DNA of 64,000 nt from Streptomyces niger. Its GTDB lineage: Bacteria; Actinomycetota; Actinomycetes; Streptomycetales; Streptomycetaceae. The position numbers and the translations under genes are program-made. The notes below the pieces were generated by a model. The model was not told the DNA's origin. It searched no databases and saw only the letters and a program-made list of their open reading frames with translations. Of this stretch, positions 37,595 through 47,600 are shown piece after piece. Positions within the stretch are counted from its first letter, which is position 1. The number at the start of each line of letters is the position of its first letter. The stretch lies in contig NZ_JOFQ01000008.1 of the NCBI RefSeq assembly GCF_000718305.1, forward strand, positions 62,001 through 126,000. Direction: 5' to 3'.

Positions 37595-38011
37595 GCGGCG
37601 GCTCCCTCATAGGTGTCCGGTCCCGTGGTGCTCGCCTCGTATGGTCCCGCCGCCCGCCCACCCGGCACAGATGCCGGCCACCGCGAACACCTATGCCCCC
37701 GGGGTGACTTGCGCATCAGGGCGGCTGTCGGTGGCGTACGGCCGGGTGGATCTCCCCCGTCGTCGTGCACGGCGGGCGGGTCGCGGGCGTCCGGGCCTTC
37801 TCCGACACCGCCGTGGACGTCGCCCTCTTCAAGGACCACGTGGCGGAGCACGGGCCGGTGCCGGACGCGGGTCTGGCGGCCGAGGCGGCGCACCTGGCCC
37901 GCTGTACGGGCGTCGACCGCCCGGTATCCGTCCGGGTGATCTGAGGACCGGGCGGGCGGCGGGGGCCGTCACCACCGGGGATTGTCGTACCCCGGTGCGA
38001 AACTCGGGCGT
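37595..38011. other. Gap between hydrolase and PolA-like genes
   Basis: Mostly non-coding by frame quality. Its right half holds one convincing short coding fragment (37765-37944, listed separately); the left half has long minus-strand open frames that read as low-complexity shadow. Confidence 0.4.
37765..37944 (+). pseudogene. SnoaL/NTF2-like 3' fragment
   Basis: 59 codons ending TGA read VHGGRVAGVRAFSDTAVDVALFKDHVAEH..., resembling the last strand and tail of SnoaL-like proteins (DGRI..RxYxDT). Upstream frames do not continue this convincingly and no ribosome binding site precedes GTG 37765, so it is more likely a remnant than a complete gene. The resemblance is short and uncertain. Confidence 0.35.
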
Positions 38012-39688
38012 ATGCGGTGGGTGGTGGGTGCGTCGGAGGGCGGGGGTGTGCGGCTGTGCGCGGTGGACGGTGCAGGACGGCCCGCCGGACCGGTGAGCGA
38101 GGAGCCGGACCTGGTCACGGCGGTGCGGGCGCGGCCCGAGGTGGAGCGCTGGGTGTGGCGGTCCACGGCGGAGTCGTACCGCGCACTGCTGGCGGCGGGG
38201 GTGCGCGTCGAGCGCTGCTACGACGTCGAGGCCGCCGAGGCGCTGCTCATCGGGTACGAGGAGGGTCAGTCGGGCCAGCCGAGGTCGCTCGCGGCGGCCT
38301 GGGCGCGGCTGCGCGGCCTGCCGGTGCCCGAGGACCCGCCCGTGCGGAGCGCGGACACCCAGCCCTCGCTGTTCGACGCGGCCCCGGTGCCGCTGCCGCC
38401 GGGCACGGACGAGTTCTCCGTGCTGCTGGAGGTGTACGCCGGGCAGCTGGCGCGTACGGAGAAGACCGCACGGCCGGAGCGGATGCGGCTGCTGCTGGCG
38501 TCGGAGTCGGCCGGGATGCTGGTGGCCGCCGAGATGTGGCGCGCCGGGGTGCCCTGGCGCGCGGACGTGCACCGCGCGCTGCTGGACGAGCTGCTCGGCG
38601 AGCGCTATCCGGGCGGCCTGGAGCCGCAGCGGCTCGCCGAGCTGGCGGACGAGGTGTCGCGGGCCTTCGGGGAGGGCGTACGGGTCCGCCCCGACCTGCC
38701 CGCCGACATCATCCGGGCGTTCGGGCAGGCCGGCATCAAGCTGGCCTCCACCCGCAAGTGGGAGCTGCTCCGCCTCGACCACCCGGCCGTCGCGCCGCTC
38801 CTGGAGTACAAGCGGCTCTACCGGGTGCACACGGCGCACGGCTGGTCCTGGCTCCAGCAGTGGGTGCACGAAGGCCGGTTCCGCCCGGAGTACCTCCCCG
38901 GCGGCACGGTCTCCGGGCGCTGGGCCACGAACGGCGGGGGCGCGCTGCAGATCCCCAAGGTGATCCGCCGGGCCGTGGTCGCCGACCCCGGGTGGCGGCT
39001 GGTGGTCGCGGACGCGGACCAGATGGAGCCGCGGGTGCTGGCCGCCGTCTCCCGGGACCGCGGGCTGATGGAGGTGGCGGGCAGCGGCCGCGACCTGTAC
39101 GCCGACCTGGCGGCCCGCGCCTTCGGGGGCGACCGGGCGCAGGCCAAGCTGGCGCTGCTCGGCGCGATCTACGGCCAGACCTCGGGCGACGCGCTCAAGC
39201 ACATGGCGGACCTGCGGCGCCGGTATCCCGCGGCGGTGGCGTACGTGGACGACGCGGCGCGGGCGGGCGAGGAGGGCCGCCTGGTGCGCACCTGGCTCGG
39301 CCGTACGAGCACACCCGCCTCGGTGGCCCTGCCGGACGAGGCGGGCCTGCCGCAGGAGACGGCCCCGCCCTCGTACGGCAGCACGGCGGGCGACCGGGCG
39401 CGCGGCCGCTTCACGCGCAACTTCGTCGTCCAGGGCAGCGCGGCGGACTGGGCGCTGCTGGTGCTGGCCGGGCTCCGCCGGTCGCTGCAAGAGGCGGGCA
39501 TGCGGGCCGAGCTGGTCTTCTTCCAGCACGACGAGGTGATCGTGCACTGCCCCGAGGAGGAGGCGCCCGCGGTCGCCGAGGCCATCGCGGCAGCCGCCGA
39601 CCTGGCCGGCCGGATCGCCTTCGGCCCCACCCCGGTCCGCTTCCCGTTCACCACGGCGGTGGTGGAGTGCTACGCGGACGCGAAGTGA
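38012..39688 (+). CDS. Compact family-A DNA polymerase (PolA-like) with 3'-5' exonuclease-like N-terminus
   Basis: 558 residues. Polymerase motif A VVADADQMEPR, the O-helix region AQAKLALLGAIYGQTSG and motif C FFQHDEVIVHC (usual VHDE replaced by QHDE) are present, so catalytic Asp residues are intact. The N-terminal ~190 residues are exonuclease-like but short, and no 5' nuclease domain exists; canonical PolA is about 900 residues. It is the second, bifunctional-type PolA found in many actinomycetes, with probable repair or translesion role. ATG 38012 is used; ATG 37982 is upstream in frame but weak. Confidence 0.88.
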   Translation: MRWVVGASEGGGVRLCAVDGAGRPAGPVSEEPDLVTAVRARPEVERWVWRSTAESYRALLAAGVRVERCYDVEAAEALLIGYEEGQSGQPRSLAAAWARLRGLPVPEDPPVRSADTQPSLFDAAPVPLPPGTDEFSVLLEVYAGQLARTEKTARPERMRLLLASESAGMLVAAEMWRAGVPWRADVHRALLDELLGERYPGGLEPQRLAELADEVSRAFGEGVRVRPDLPADIIRAFGQAGIKLASTRKWELLRLDHPAVAPLLEYKRLYRVHTAHGWSWLQQWVHEGRFRPEYLPGGTVSGRWATNGGGALQIPKVIRRAVVADPGWRLVVADADQMEPRVLAAVSRDRGLMEVAGSGRDLYADLAARAFGGDRAQAKLALLGAIYGQTSGDALKHMADLRRRYPAAVAYVDDAARAGEEGRLVRTWLGRTSTPASVALPDEAGLPQETAPPSYGSTAGDRARGRFTRNFVVQGSAADWALLVLAGLRRSLQEAGMRAELVFFQHDEVIVHCPEEEAPAVAEAIAAAADLAGRIAFGPTPVRFPFTTAVVECYADAK

Positions 39689-39870
39689 GGCGCGGTGCGG
39701 CCGGGCGGGGCGTCGCCCGGCGCCGCGCGCGGCGGGCCGGCGGCGGGGGCACGAGGCCGCGTCCGGGCCGGGGGACGGCGCCCGTACAGGCTCTAAACTC
39801 CGGGGAGGCCCCGGTGCGGCCGGCCGGGGCGTGTGGACGTGGATGACCGCCATCCGGGAGAGGACCAGCG

Positions 39871-40731
39871 TTGACCGGTACCGAAGGGACAGCCGACGGC
39901 ACTGCCGAGGGGACTCCTGACGCCGGGCCCCCGGCCGACGACGCCACGTCCGCGGTCAAGCTCGGCCCCAAGGACCGCCGCAAGCGGATCGCGGACCGGG
40001 TGCTGGCCGAGGGCCAGGTCAGCATCGAGGACCTGGTCAGGGAGCTCGGCGTCAGCCAGATGACCGTCCACCGCGACCTGGACAGCCTGGAGCACCAGGG
40101 CTGGCTGCGGAAGGTGCGCGGCGGTGCCACCGCGGCGCCCAACGCCCTGTTCGAGTCCAACGCGCGCTGGCGCGGCAGCGAGCACGTCGCCGCGAAGGAG
40201 GCGATCTGCGCGGCCGCGCTGGCGATCGCGGAGCCCGGCCAGGCGGTGATCATCGACGACTCCAGTACGGCGCTGCCGCTGGCCCGTTCGCTCTCCGGGC
40301 GCGGCGCGTACACCGTGATCACCAACTCCCTGCAGGTGATCAACGAACTGGCCGACGAGCCGGACATCCGGGTGATCGCACTGGGCGGCGAGTACCACGC
40401 CGCGTTCAACGCCTTCCTCGGCATGTCCACCGCCGACATCGCGCGCAGCTTCCGCGCCGATGTCGCCTTCCTGTCCACCTCCGCCGTCGACAACGGCCAC
40501 TGCTACCACCAGGCGCAGGAGAACGTCCTGGTCAAGCGGGCCCTGATGGCGGCAGCGCGGCGCAAGGTGCTGCTGGTGGACCACTCCAAGTTCAGCCGTC
40601 AGGCGCTGTACGAGCTGGCCCCGCTGGCCGACTTCGATCTCGTCATCTCCGACCAGGATCTTCCGCAGGAGGAGCAGGAGGCGCTTCAATCGCTGGGTGT
40701 GCGCTACGAATTGGTGGCGACCGACGACTGA
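39871..40731 (+). CDS. DeoR/GlpR family transcriptional regulator
   Basis: 286 residues. HTH at about 34-88 (RRKRIADRVLAEGQVSIEDLVRELGVSQMTVHRDLDSLEHQGWL RKVRGG type, shown shortened) and a C-terminal sugar-phosphate sensor domain (IIDDSSTALPLAR, GGEYHAAFNAFLG, VDHSKF). TTG 39871 start has GAGAGGA at 6-nt spacing. The N-terminal 30 residues are an acidic, Gly/Thr-rich extension. The next gene, a RidA homologue 66 nt on, is the nearest possible partner; effector unknown. Confidence 0.9.
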   Translation: MTGTEGTADGTAEGTPDAGPPADDATSAVKLGPKDRRKRIADRVLAEGQVSIEDLVRELGVSQMTVHRDLDSLEHQGWLRKVRGGATAAPNALFESNARWRGSEHVAAKEAICAAALAIAEPGQAVIIDDSSTALPLARSLSGRGAYTVITNSLQVINELADEPDIRVIALGGEYHAAFNAFLGMSTADIARSFRADVAFLSTSAVDNGHCYHQAQENVLVKRALMAAARRKVLLVDHSKFSRQALYELAPLADFDLVISDQDLPQEEQEALQSLGVRYELVATDD

Positions 40732-40797
40732 GGCGGAGGCGGCGGACGTGCGGGGACTGCTGAGCGGACGTGCGCGGACCGCGGGACGGAGCGGCGG

Positions 40798-41199
40798 ATG
40801 AGCGAGCTGGAGCGGATCAACCCGCCGCAGCTGTCCCCGCCGACCGGCTTCAGCCACGCCGTACGCGCCGCTCCCGGCACGCTGGTCCTGCTCGCCGGGC
40901 AGACGGCGCTGGACGGCGCGGGCCGGATCGTCGGCACGGACGTCGTCGAGCAGTTCGAAGTGGCCCTGACGAACCTGCTGGCCGCCGCGGAAGCGGCCGG
41001 GGCCGCCCCCGCCGACCTGGGCAAGTTGACGGTGTACGCGGTGGACGTGGCCGACTACCGGCGCAACGCCGCCGCCATCGGCCGGGTCTGGAAGCGGCTG
41101 GTCGGCACCGACTACCCCGCGATGGCCGTGATCGGCACCACTCGCCTGTGGGACGAGGCCGCGCTCGTCGAGATCGAGGGCGTCGCGGTCGTCTCCTGA
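40798..41199 (+). CDS. RidA/YjgF family protein
   Basis: 133 residues. It follows the Rid core: TGFSHAVRAAPGTLVLLAGQTALDGAGRIVG, then LTVYAVDVADYRRN and the C-terminal EIEGVAVVS. RidA enzymes hydrolyse reactive enamine/imine intermediates. The catalytic Arg of the true RidA group (usually in a PxRxxV segment near the C-terminus) is not obvious here, where DYPAMAVIGTTRLWDEAALVEIE is seen, so this is probably another Rid subgroup. ATG follows GGAGCGGCGG. Confidence 0.87.
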   Translation: MSELERINPPQLSPPTGFSHAVRAAPGTLVLLAGQTALDGAGRIVGTDVVEQFEVALTNLLAAAEAAGAAPADLGKLTVYAVDVADYRRNAAAIGRVWKRLVGTDYPAMAVIGTTRLWDEAALVEIEGVAVVS

Positions 41200-41242
41200 C
41201 CACGGCGGCCGCGGGCCGCGACGGCGTACCGGTACGCGGCTC

Positions 41243-42079
41243 TCAGCGGCCGTACCAGCCCGCCAGCGTCTTCTCGTCCGCGTCCGTGAGCGCGACCCGG
41301 AAGACCTCCGCGAGCACCCGCGGCAGCTCGGCGGCGGCCACCTCGCGCACGTCGCGGGAGTAGTCGGTGCCGGTCAGCGTCAGCTCCGTACCGATCAGGG
41401 TGCGCCGCAGGCCGTGGTCCGGGCGCTGCACCACCAGCCGCTGGACGAACGGGGACCGCGGGTGGCCGGCCATGTAGTGGTTGAGGACGGCGAAGTCGAC
41501 GGCGTGCCGCGGCTCCGCCCCGAAGGAGTACAGGTCGAACCAGCCCTCGGGGTGCAGCGACCGCACGACCCACGTGGGCTCCCCGTCCGCCGTGTCGTCC
41601 CGCTCGATGCCGAAGGTCCAGCCGCCCTGCCGCTCCTGGTACCCGGCGCGCAGCGGCAGCGGCGCGAGCAGCGCCTCCCCGCCGAATCCGACGTCGGTGA
41701 TCCAGTCCGCGCCGTCCAGCCGCACCTTCAGCAGCGCGTGCGTGGTGGGGCGGACCTTGTCGTCGCCCATCCGGATGCGGGCACCGAGCCCGGAGACGAC
41801 GAAGCCGAGCCGCTCCAGGGCTGCGGCGAAGAGCAGATTGTGCTCGTAGCAGTAACCGCCCCGGCCCCCGCTGACGAGCTTGTCCTGGAGGCTCGGCACG
41901 TCCAGCGCCACCGGCCGGCCGAGGAGCACGTCGATGTTCTCGAAGCCGATGGCCGTGACGTGTGCGGCCTGCACCGCGCGCAGCGTCTCCAGGGTGGGCG
42001 CGCGGTCCCCGGCGTACCCGATGCGTGCCAGGTAGGCGTCCAGGTCCAGCTGTTCACCGGACCAGGCCGACTCGGACAT
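41243..42079 (-). CDS. nat: Arylamine N-acetyltransferase
   Basis: 278 residues with the Cys-His-Asp triad: RGGYCYEHN (Cys about 73), RPTTHALLKV (His) and WITDVGFGGEA (Asp). It transfers acetyl from acetyl-CoA to aromatic amines or hydrazines; some actinomycete members act in amide synthesis on polyketides. ATG 42079 has GGAGGAG upstream. No polyketide gene is adjacent, so a detoxification role is favoured. Confidence 0.93.
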   Translation of the reverse strand: MSESAWSGEQLDLDAYLARIGYAGDRAPTLETLRAVQAAHVTAIGFENIDVLLGRPVALDVPSLQDKLVSGGRGGYCYEHNLLFAAALERLGFVVSGLGARIRMGDDKVRPTTHALLKVRLDGADWITDVGFGGEALLAPLPLRAGYQERQGGWTFGIERDDTADGEPTWVVRSLHPEGWFDLYSFGAEPRHAVDFAVLNHYMAGHPRSPFVQRLVVQRPDHGLRRTLIGTELTLTGTDYSRDVREVAAAELPRVLAEVFRVALTDADEKTLAGWYGR

Positions 42080-42101
42080 GGTGTCTCCTCCGGACGTACG
42101 A

Positions 42102-42133
42102 CGGGGCCCGGTCCGCGCGCGAACCGGGCCCCG
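42102..42133 (-). terminator. Terminator of the acyltransferase gene
   Basis: An 11-bp perfect stem (CGGGGCCCGGT and complement) with a 10-nt loop, just downstream of the acyltransferase stop. Confidence 0.75.
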
Positions 42134-42165
42134 GATGGCACAGGCGATTCTGCCTGGCCTTCGTG

Positions 42166-43347
42166 TCACTTCCGGTGGCGGGCCACCTCGGCGGCGTCCT
42201 TCTTGAACGCCCAGGTCATCTTGGGTTCCATCGCCCACCGGAACGCGCGTTGCACCGGTGGGGTGCACAGCACCGTGATGATGGTGCCGGCGATCAGCGT
42301 CAGCGCGATCGCGCCGAGCGGGGTGTGCATCCAGTGGTACTCGTCGTACCAGCCCCAGAACCGCGACCCCTTGGCCAGGAAGCCGTGCAGGAGGTAGCCG
42401 TACAGGGTGCCGGCGCCGAGTGCGGTGAACCACATCTTGCGGCCCGGGACCCAGGCGAAGAAGCACGCGACCAGGACGAGCGAGCAGCCGAACATCGCCA
42501 GCGTCATGACGGCGCCGGACCACCACGGCGCGGCCAGTTCCTGCGCGCTGTCGCGGTGGTAGAACCACGCGGCGTTCATCCGGGGCGCGGCCCAGTACGC
42601 GAAGACCAGGGCGGCCGCGAAGACCGGCACGGCCAGCATGCGGGCGCGCTTGTTGCGCACCAGCAGGAAGTGCTCGGGCTTGAGGCACAGGCCGATCACG
42701 AAGAACGGCAGGAACTGCAGCACCCGCTGGAGGTCCAGGTCGTCACCGATGTCCGGCGAGACGGACGCCAGAACGGCGATGGCCAGCGCCAGCGGGACGG
42801 GCCAGCGGACGACCTTCCAGATCGGCGTGGTGAGCCGCCAGACGAACAGCGCGACGAGGAACCAGGTCAAGTACCACGGGTCCAGCAGGCTGATGGGGTA
42901 CGACGGGTCGTCGTCCGCCACCCGCTTGAACATCGTGTACGCCGTCTCGAAGAGGATGTACGGCACGGCGACGCCGGTGATCAGCCGCTGCAGCCGGTCC
43001 TTGCGCATGTCGAAACTGCGCGAGAAGTAGCCGGAGATGATGATGAAGGCCGGCATGTGGAACGCGTACACCGTGATGTACAGCGCGGCCGCGCTCCGGC
43101 TGCCGTCCCGCAGCGGTTCCCACGAGTGGCCCATCGCCACGAGGACGATGGCCAGGTACTTGGCGTTGTCGAAGAAGGCGTCGCGCTGCTTGCCGTTCTT
43201 CGCCGACGTGTCCGGCTTCCGGGCGGCCTGCCGTCCGCCACCGGTGACCGCCGCGTCCTTGACCGCGGCGTCCGCGGGCTCCGGAGCGGTCCGGGTGGGG
43301 GGAAGAGGGGTGCGCCGCTCACTGTGCGACTGCGCGAGATTGTTCAC
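42166..43347 (-). CDS. Acyltransferase family 3 membrane protein (OafA/YiaH-like)
   Basis: 393 residues. A disordered N-terminus (about 1-50) precedes RDAFFDNAKYLAIVLVAMGHSWEPL and AFHMPAFIIISGYFSRSFD, the Acyltransferase 3 motifs, then about ten membrane helices. Such proteins acylate cell-surface polymers or sugars across the membrane. GTG 43347 has a GGGGAGGGGAC site. The substrate is not visible; the adjacent glycerophosphodiesterase is a separate transcript. Confidence 0.87.
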   Translation of the reverse strand: MNNLAQSHSERRTPLPPTRTAPEPADAAVKDAAVTGGGRQAARKPDTSAKNGKQRDAFFDNAKYLAIVLVAMGHSWEPLRDGSRSAAALYITVYAFHMPAFIIISGYFSRSFDMRKDRLQRLITGVAVPYILFETAYTMFKRVADDDPSYPISLLDPWYLTWFLVALFVWRLTTPIWKVVRWPVPLALAIAVLASVSPDIGDDLDLQRVLQFLPFFVIGLCLKPEHFLLVRNKRARMLAVPVFAAALVFAYWAAPRMNAAWFYHRDSAQELAAPWWSGAVMTLAMFGCSLVLVACFFAWVPGRKMWFTALGAGTLYGYLLHGFLAKGSRFWGWYDEYHWMHTPLGAIALTLIAGTIITVLCTPPVQRAFRWAMEPKMTWAFKKDAAEVARHRK

Positions 43348-43528
43348 GTCCCCTCCCCCAGGCAACCCAGGGAGAGAATTCTCCGTCTTACCGGAATTGC
43401 GGGGAGCGAGGCAGCTGAGAACATCAGAGGCACCCTAGCCCGGCACGCCGAATCCCGTAAATCGTCTCCTCACATGCTTCACATGCCAGGTACGTCACAC
43501 GCGGCGAGGGAAAAGCGGATCGTGCAGG

Positions 43529-44419
43529 TCAGAGGATGACACCGTCGATTCCGTACGCAGTGAAGGCCCGTTTGGCCTGGCCTGCCGACACGCCCCACGT
43601 GTGCACTTCCAGCCGTTCGGCGTGCGGTCCCCACAGGCTGTGCACAGCGGACACATAGGACGAACTCAGGCCTTTGAGCGGCGGGTTGATCCAGTCGGCG
43701 AACCGGGCGTACTCGGGAAGCTCGGCGCGGCTCGGCGTACCGAGCACCGCGGTACGGACGTCCGGCCGCAGCTTGTGCACCTCGCGGACGGCGTCGACGC
43801 CGAAACTCTGGACGACGAGCCCGTCCATGACGTGCGTCGCGTCCAGCCAACCGGACGCCCGGAGCCGGCCGATCACCTGCTTCTCGATACCGGGGTACTT
43901 CTCCGGATTCTTGATCTCCAGCAGGAGGCTCTGGTCGTTGTCGTCCAGCCGGTCGAGGTAGGACGCGAGGGTGGGCACCCGCTGGCCCGCGAACTTCTTG
44001 CCGAACCAGCTGCCGGCGTCCAGCTTGGCGATCTCCGCGGCGGTGAAGTCCCCCACCCGCCACGGCGACCGCTTCGGGTAGACCTTCTCCGCATCGGTGG
44101 TCCGCTTGAGCGTGGCGTCGTGAATGACGACCAGCTTGCCGTCCTTGGTGCGCTGCACGTCGTTCTCGACCCATTCGACGTCGCGCCGGTCGGCCTCGTC
44201 GACGGCGGCGAGGGTGTTCTCGGGCGCGTACTCGGCGGCGCCCCGATGCGCGATCACCGTGGGGCCGCCGAGCGGCAGCCCCTTCTGGGCGGAGACCAGG
44301 CGGACCGGGGCCGGCGGAGCGGCGACACCACCGCTCCCGGTGCCCGCGTCGGCGGCGAGCACCGCCGCGAAGAGAAGGACGAAACCGGCTGCGGCGCTGC
44401 GGACGGCGCTTCGGAGCAT
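43529..44419 (-). CDS. Secreted glycerophosphodiester phosphodiesterase
   Basis: 296 residues with a signal peptide (SAAAGFVLLFAAVLAADA) cleaved after about residue 25. GDPD motifs: VIAHRGAAEYAPENTLAAV, VEWVENDVQRTKDGKLVVIHD and LLLEIKNPE. It releases glycerol-3-phosphate from deacylated phospholipids or teichoic-acid-type polymers outside the cell. ATG 44419 follows AGGAGG. Sits after the AfsR-like gene by a 238-nt gap. Confidence 0.92.
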   Translation of the reverse strand: MLRSAVRSAAAGFVLLFAAVLAADAGTGSGGVAAPPAPVRLVSAQKGLPLGGPTVIAHRGAAEYAPENTLAAVDEADRRDVEWVENDVQRTKDGKLVVIHDATLKRTTDAEKVYPKRSPWRVGDFTAAEIAKLDAGSWFGKKFAGQRVPTLASYLDRLDDNDQSLLLEIKNPEKYPGIEKQVIGRLRASGWLDATHVMDGLVVQSFGVDAVREVHKLRPDVRTAVLGTPSRAELPEYARFADWINPPLKGLSSSYVSAVHSLWGPHAERLEVHTWGVSAGQAKRAFTAYGIDGVIL

Positions 44420-44657
44420 GGGGCCTCCTGGACGCTGGCGACGGGCCTCGCGTGCCGGACAGAGCGGACCGCCCCTGTCGGGCACGTGGAGCCCAGGACA
44501 ACTGCCACCACAATTGCACCAGTTTATCCGTTTTCCCATTCCGGTGCGCCAGGTGGGCTATCCGCCCTCCGACAGAGCGCCCGGAGAGGGGTGGCGACAT
44601 GACGTAAGCACGTTGAGTAATTGACTGACCAACGCTCATCCGCCGCGCCCCACCACG

Positions 44658-47600
44658 TCACACGAGGGACCGCAACTCCGGCAGCACGTCGGCGTCCGTA
44701 CCGTCCAGCGCGGCCAGCGACAGCCGCCACTGCTCCCCGGACTCGGCGCCCCGCCCCAGCGCGCGCAGCACGTGGCCGTACTCGTACCGCGCCTTGCCCG
44801 AGGTGTACGCGTCACCGCGCGCCTCGGCCAGTTCCAGCAGCGTCTCGCACTCGCGCGCCGCGCGCTCCGACCGCGTCAGCCGCCGCAGCGCGCGGATCAG
44901 CCCGAGCCGGCTCTCCGAGACCGTGTGCCAGTCCGTGGCCTCCTCGGGCGAGTGCAGCGCCGCCTCGAAGTGGCCGACCGCCGCCTCCGGTTCGCCGAGC
45001 GTGAGATGGGCGCAGCCGATGTTGCAGCGCGCCGTCTGCTGCAACCGCGCGCTGTCCAGCCGTACGCCCGCCTTCAGGCTCCGCCGGTGGTACTCGATGG
45101 CCTTGCGCGCGTCGGTCAGCTCGTAGAGATTTCCCAGGTTGCTGAGGCAGATCGCCACCGCGTGGTCGTCGCCGAGCCGGTGCGCGTACGCCAGCGCCTC
45201 CTCCTGGGCCGCAGCCGACTCCTCGGCCCGCCCCAGGACGTACAGAAGCAGCCCCCGATTGCCGAGCGCCCGCTGCAGCCACTCGTCGTCGCCCAGCAGC
45301 CGTGACCGCGTGATCACCTCGTCGACCAGCGCCAGCGCCTTCTCGTAGCGCCCGGACATGTAATACGCGCCGGCCAGGTCGCTCGTCGCGACCAGTTCGG
45401 CGCCCGCGTCCCCCGACTCCCGCGCCGCGGTGCGGGCCAGCTCGCAGAGCTCGGCCAACTCCTGGGTCCGCCCGCGCGCCTGAAGGTAGGGGACGAGCAT
45501 GCGCACCAGCGTCACCGCCGCGTCCCGGGCATGCTCCGTACGGCTGTGCCGGGTCACCAGAGCGTGCATCACCGCCAGTTCACGATCGGCCCAGGCGCAT
45601 GCCGCCTCGTTGTCCGCGAAGGGCGCCGCCCGCTCCGCCGGCTCACCCACCAGCCGCAGCTCCCGGATGCGCGTGGCCGGCCGGAGCACCCGGACGGACT
45701 GCGCGGCACGGGCCGCGAACCACTCCACGCCGCGCCGCACCACCGCGGCCCGCTCCGCCGCTTCCTCGTGCCGCGCGGCCAGTTCGCGCGCGAAGTCCCG
45801 TACGAGGTCGTGCGGCGCGTACCGGCCGAACGCCACCTCCTCCAGCAGCGCCACGTCCACCAGCCGGTCCAGCGCGGCACCGGCCCGCCGGACGCCCGCC
45901 CCCATCAACCGGGCCGCCAGCTCCGTCTCGTACTCCGGCAGGTCCAGCGCCCCCATCCGGCACAGCACCAGCGCCGCGTCCCGATCGGCCGACCGCTCCG
46001 AGGCGACCAGCGCGTCGTACGCGACGGCCAGCGGGCGCCGCACGCTCAGGTCGTCGTACTCCAGGTGGTCCAGCCGCCCGTCCTGCCCGTCCAGCAGCTC
46101 GACCAGCGCCTCGACGGTCAGCGCGCGGCGGGCGGCCAACCGCGCCGCGACCACCCGCAGCGCCAGCGGCAGCTGCCCGCACAGCTCCGCCAGCCGCCGG
46201 GCCGCCGGACTGCCGGCCGGCACCCGGCCCTGCCCCGAGACCCGGCCGATCAGGTCCACGCTGGCCCGCTCCGAGAGCCGGGCCAACGGGAGATGCACCG
46301 CACCGTCCAACGCCGCCAACGGCGACCGGCTGGTGACCAGCACCGCGCAGCCGGGATCCGCCGGCAGCAGCGGGCGCACCTGGGCCGCGCCGGCGGCGTC
46401 GTCGAGGACGAGCAGCATTCGGGTCCCGGCGAGCGTCGAGCGGAACAGCGCCGAAGCGGCGTGCACGTCGTCCGGCACCCGGCCCCTCGGTACGCCGAGA
46501 TCGCGCAGCAGCGCCTCCAGCGCCTGGAGCGCGGCCATGGGCGCGCCGCCGGGGTCGGCGCCGCGCAGGTTCAGGAAGAGCTGCCCGTCCGGGTAGCGGT
46601 CGCGCAACCCGTGGGCGACGTGCACGGCCAGCGCGCTCTTGCCGACCCCGGCCATGCCGCTCAGTACGGCGGTGGCGGGCCGGCCGCCGTGCGGCGTCAA
46701 CGCCTCGTGCAACGCCGCCACCTGATCGTCCCGGCCGAGGAAGGGGTCGGGCGGCGGCGGGAGTTGAGCGGGCCGCGGCGCGGGCCTCGCGCTGGGGGCC
46801 GTTGCGCCGGGGCCCGCTGTGCCGACTTCCGCCGCTTCCGGTGCCGCGCGTGCGTGGTCTCCCTCGGGGGCGGCTTGCGCGGCGCCTCTTTGCGCTGCGC
46901 CCTCTTGCGCTGCGCCTTCTTGCGCTGTCCCCTGGTCTCGCGCCGCACCCTGACCCCGCGCATCCTGACCTCGCGCTGCCCTCCGGCCAGAAATGTGCGC
47001 TTCGGGCTCCGGGTCGTCCCGCAGCACCTCCTGGTAGGCCTCCTGCACCGCGGCGCCCGGTTCGACGCCCAGCTCCTCCACCAGCCGCCGGCGCAGCGCG
47101 TGGAAGACCGCGAGCGCCTCCGCCTGCCGCCCCGTGCGCCGCAGGACCAGCATCAGCTGCCGGTGGCAGGACTCGCGCAGCGGATGCTCGGCGACCAGCC
47201 GGGACAGCTCGGGCGCGAGGCCGCCGTGCCGTCCCAGCCGCAGCTCGGCGTCGTACCGCCACTCCAGCAACTGGAGCCGTTCTTCCTCCAGCTGGCGCAC
47301 GAAGGGCTGCGCGTCGAGCGCCTCGTGCACCTCCTCGGGCAGGCCGTCCAGCGGCCGACCGCGCCACAGGGCGGACGCCCCCGCGGCCTCCTGAAGCACC
47401 GCGGTCCAGTCCCCCAGCGTGTACGCCTCCCGGGCCCGCCGTACGGCCGCGGTGAACTCGGTGCTGTCCAACTCGCCGTCGTCCACGCGCAGGAGGTACC
47501 CGGGCGCCACCGAGCGGAGCCGGGTGTCGTCGTCCGCTCCGAGCGTTCGGCGCAGCCGCGTGACGTGGTTGTAGAGCGAGGCGTTGGCCGAGGCGGGGGC

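Noticed and set aside
41200..41242. Terminator hairpin GCGTACCGGTACGC
   Set aside because: Short palindrome without usual loop; insufficient to call.
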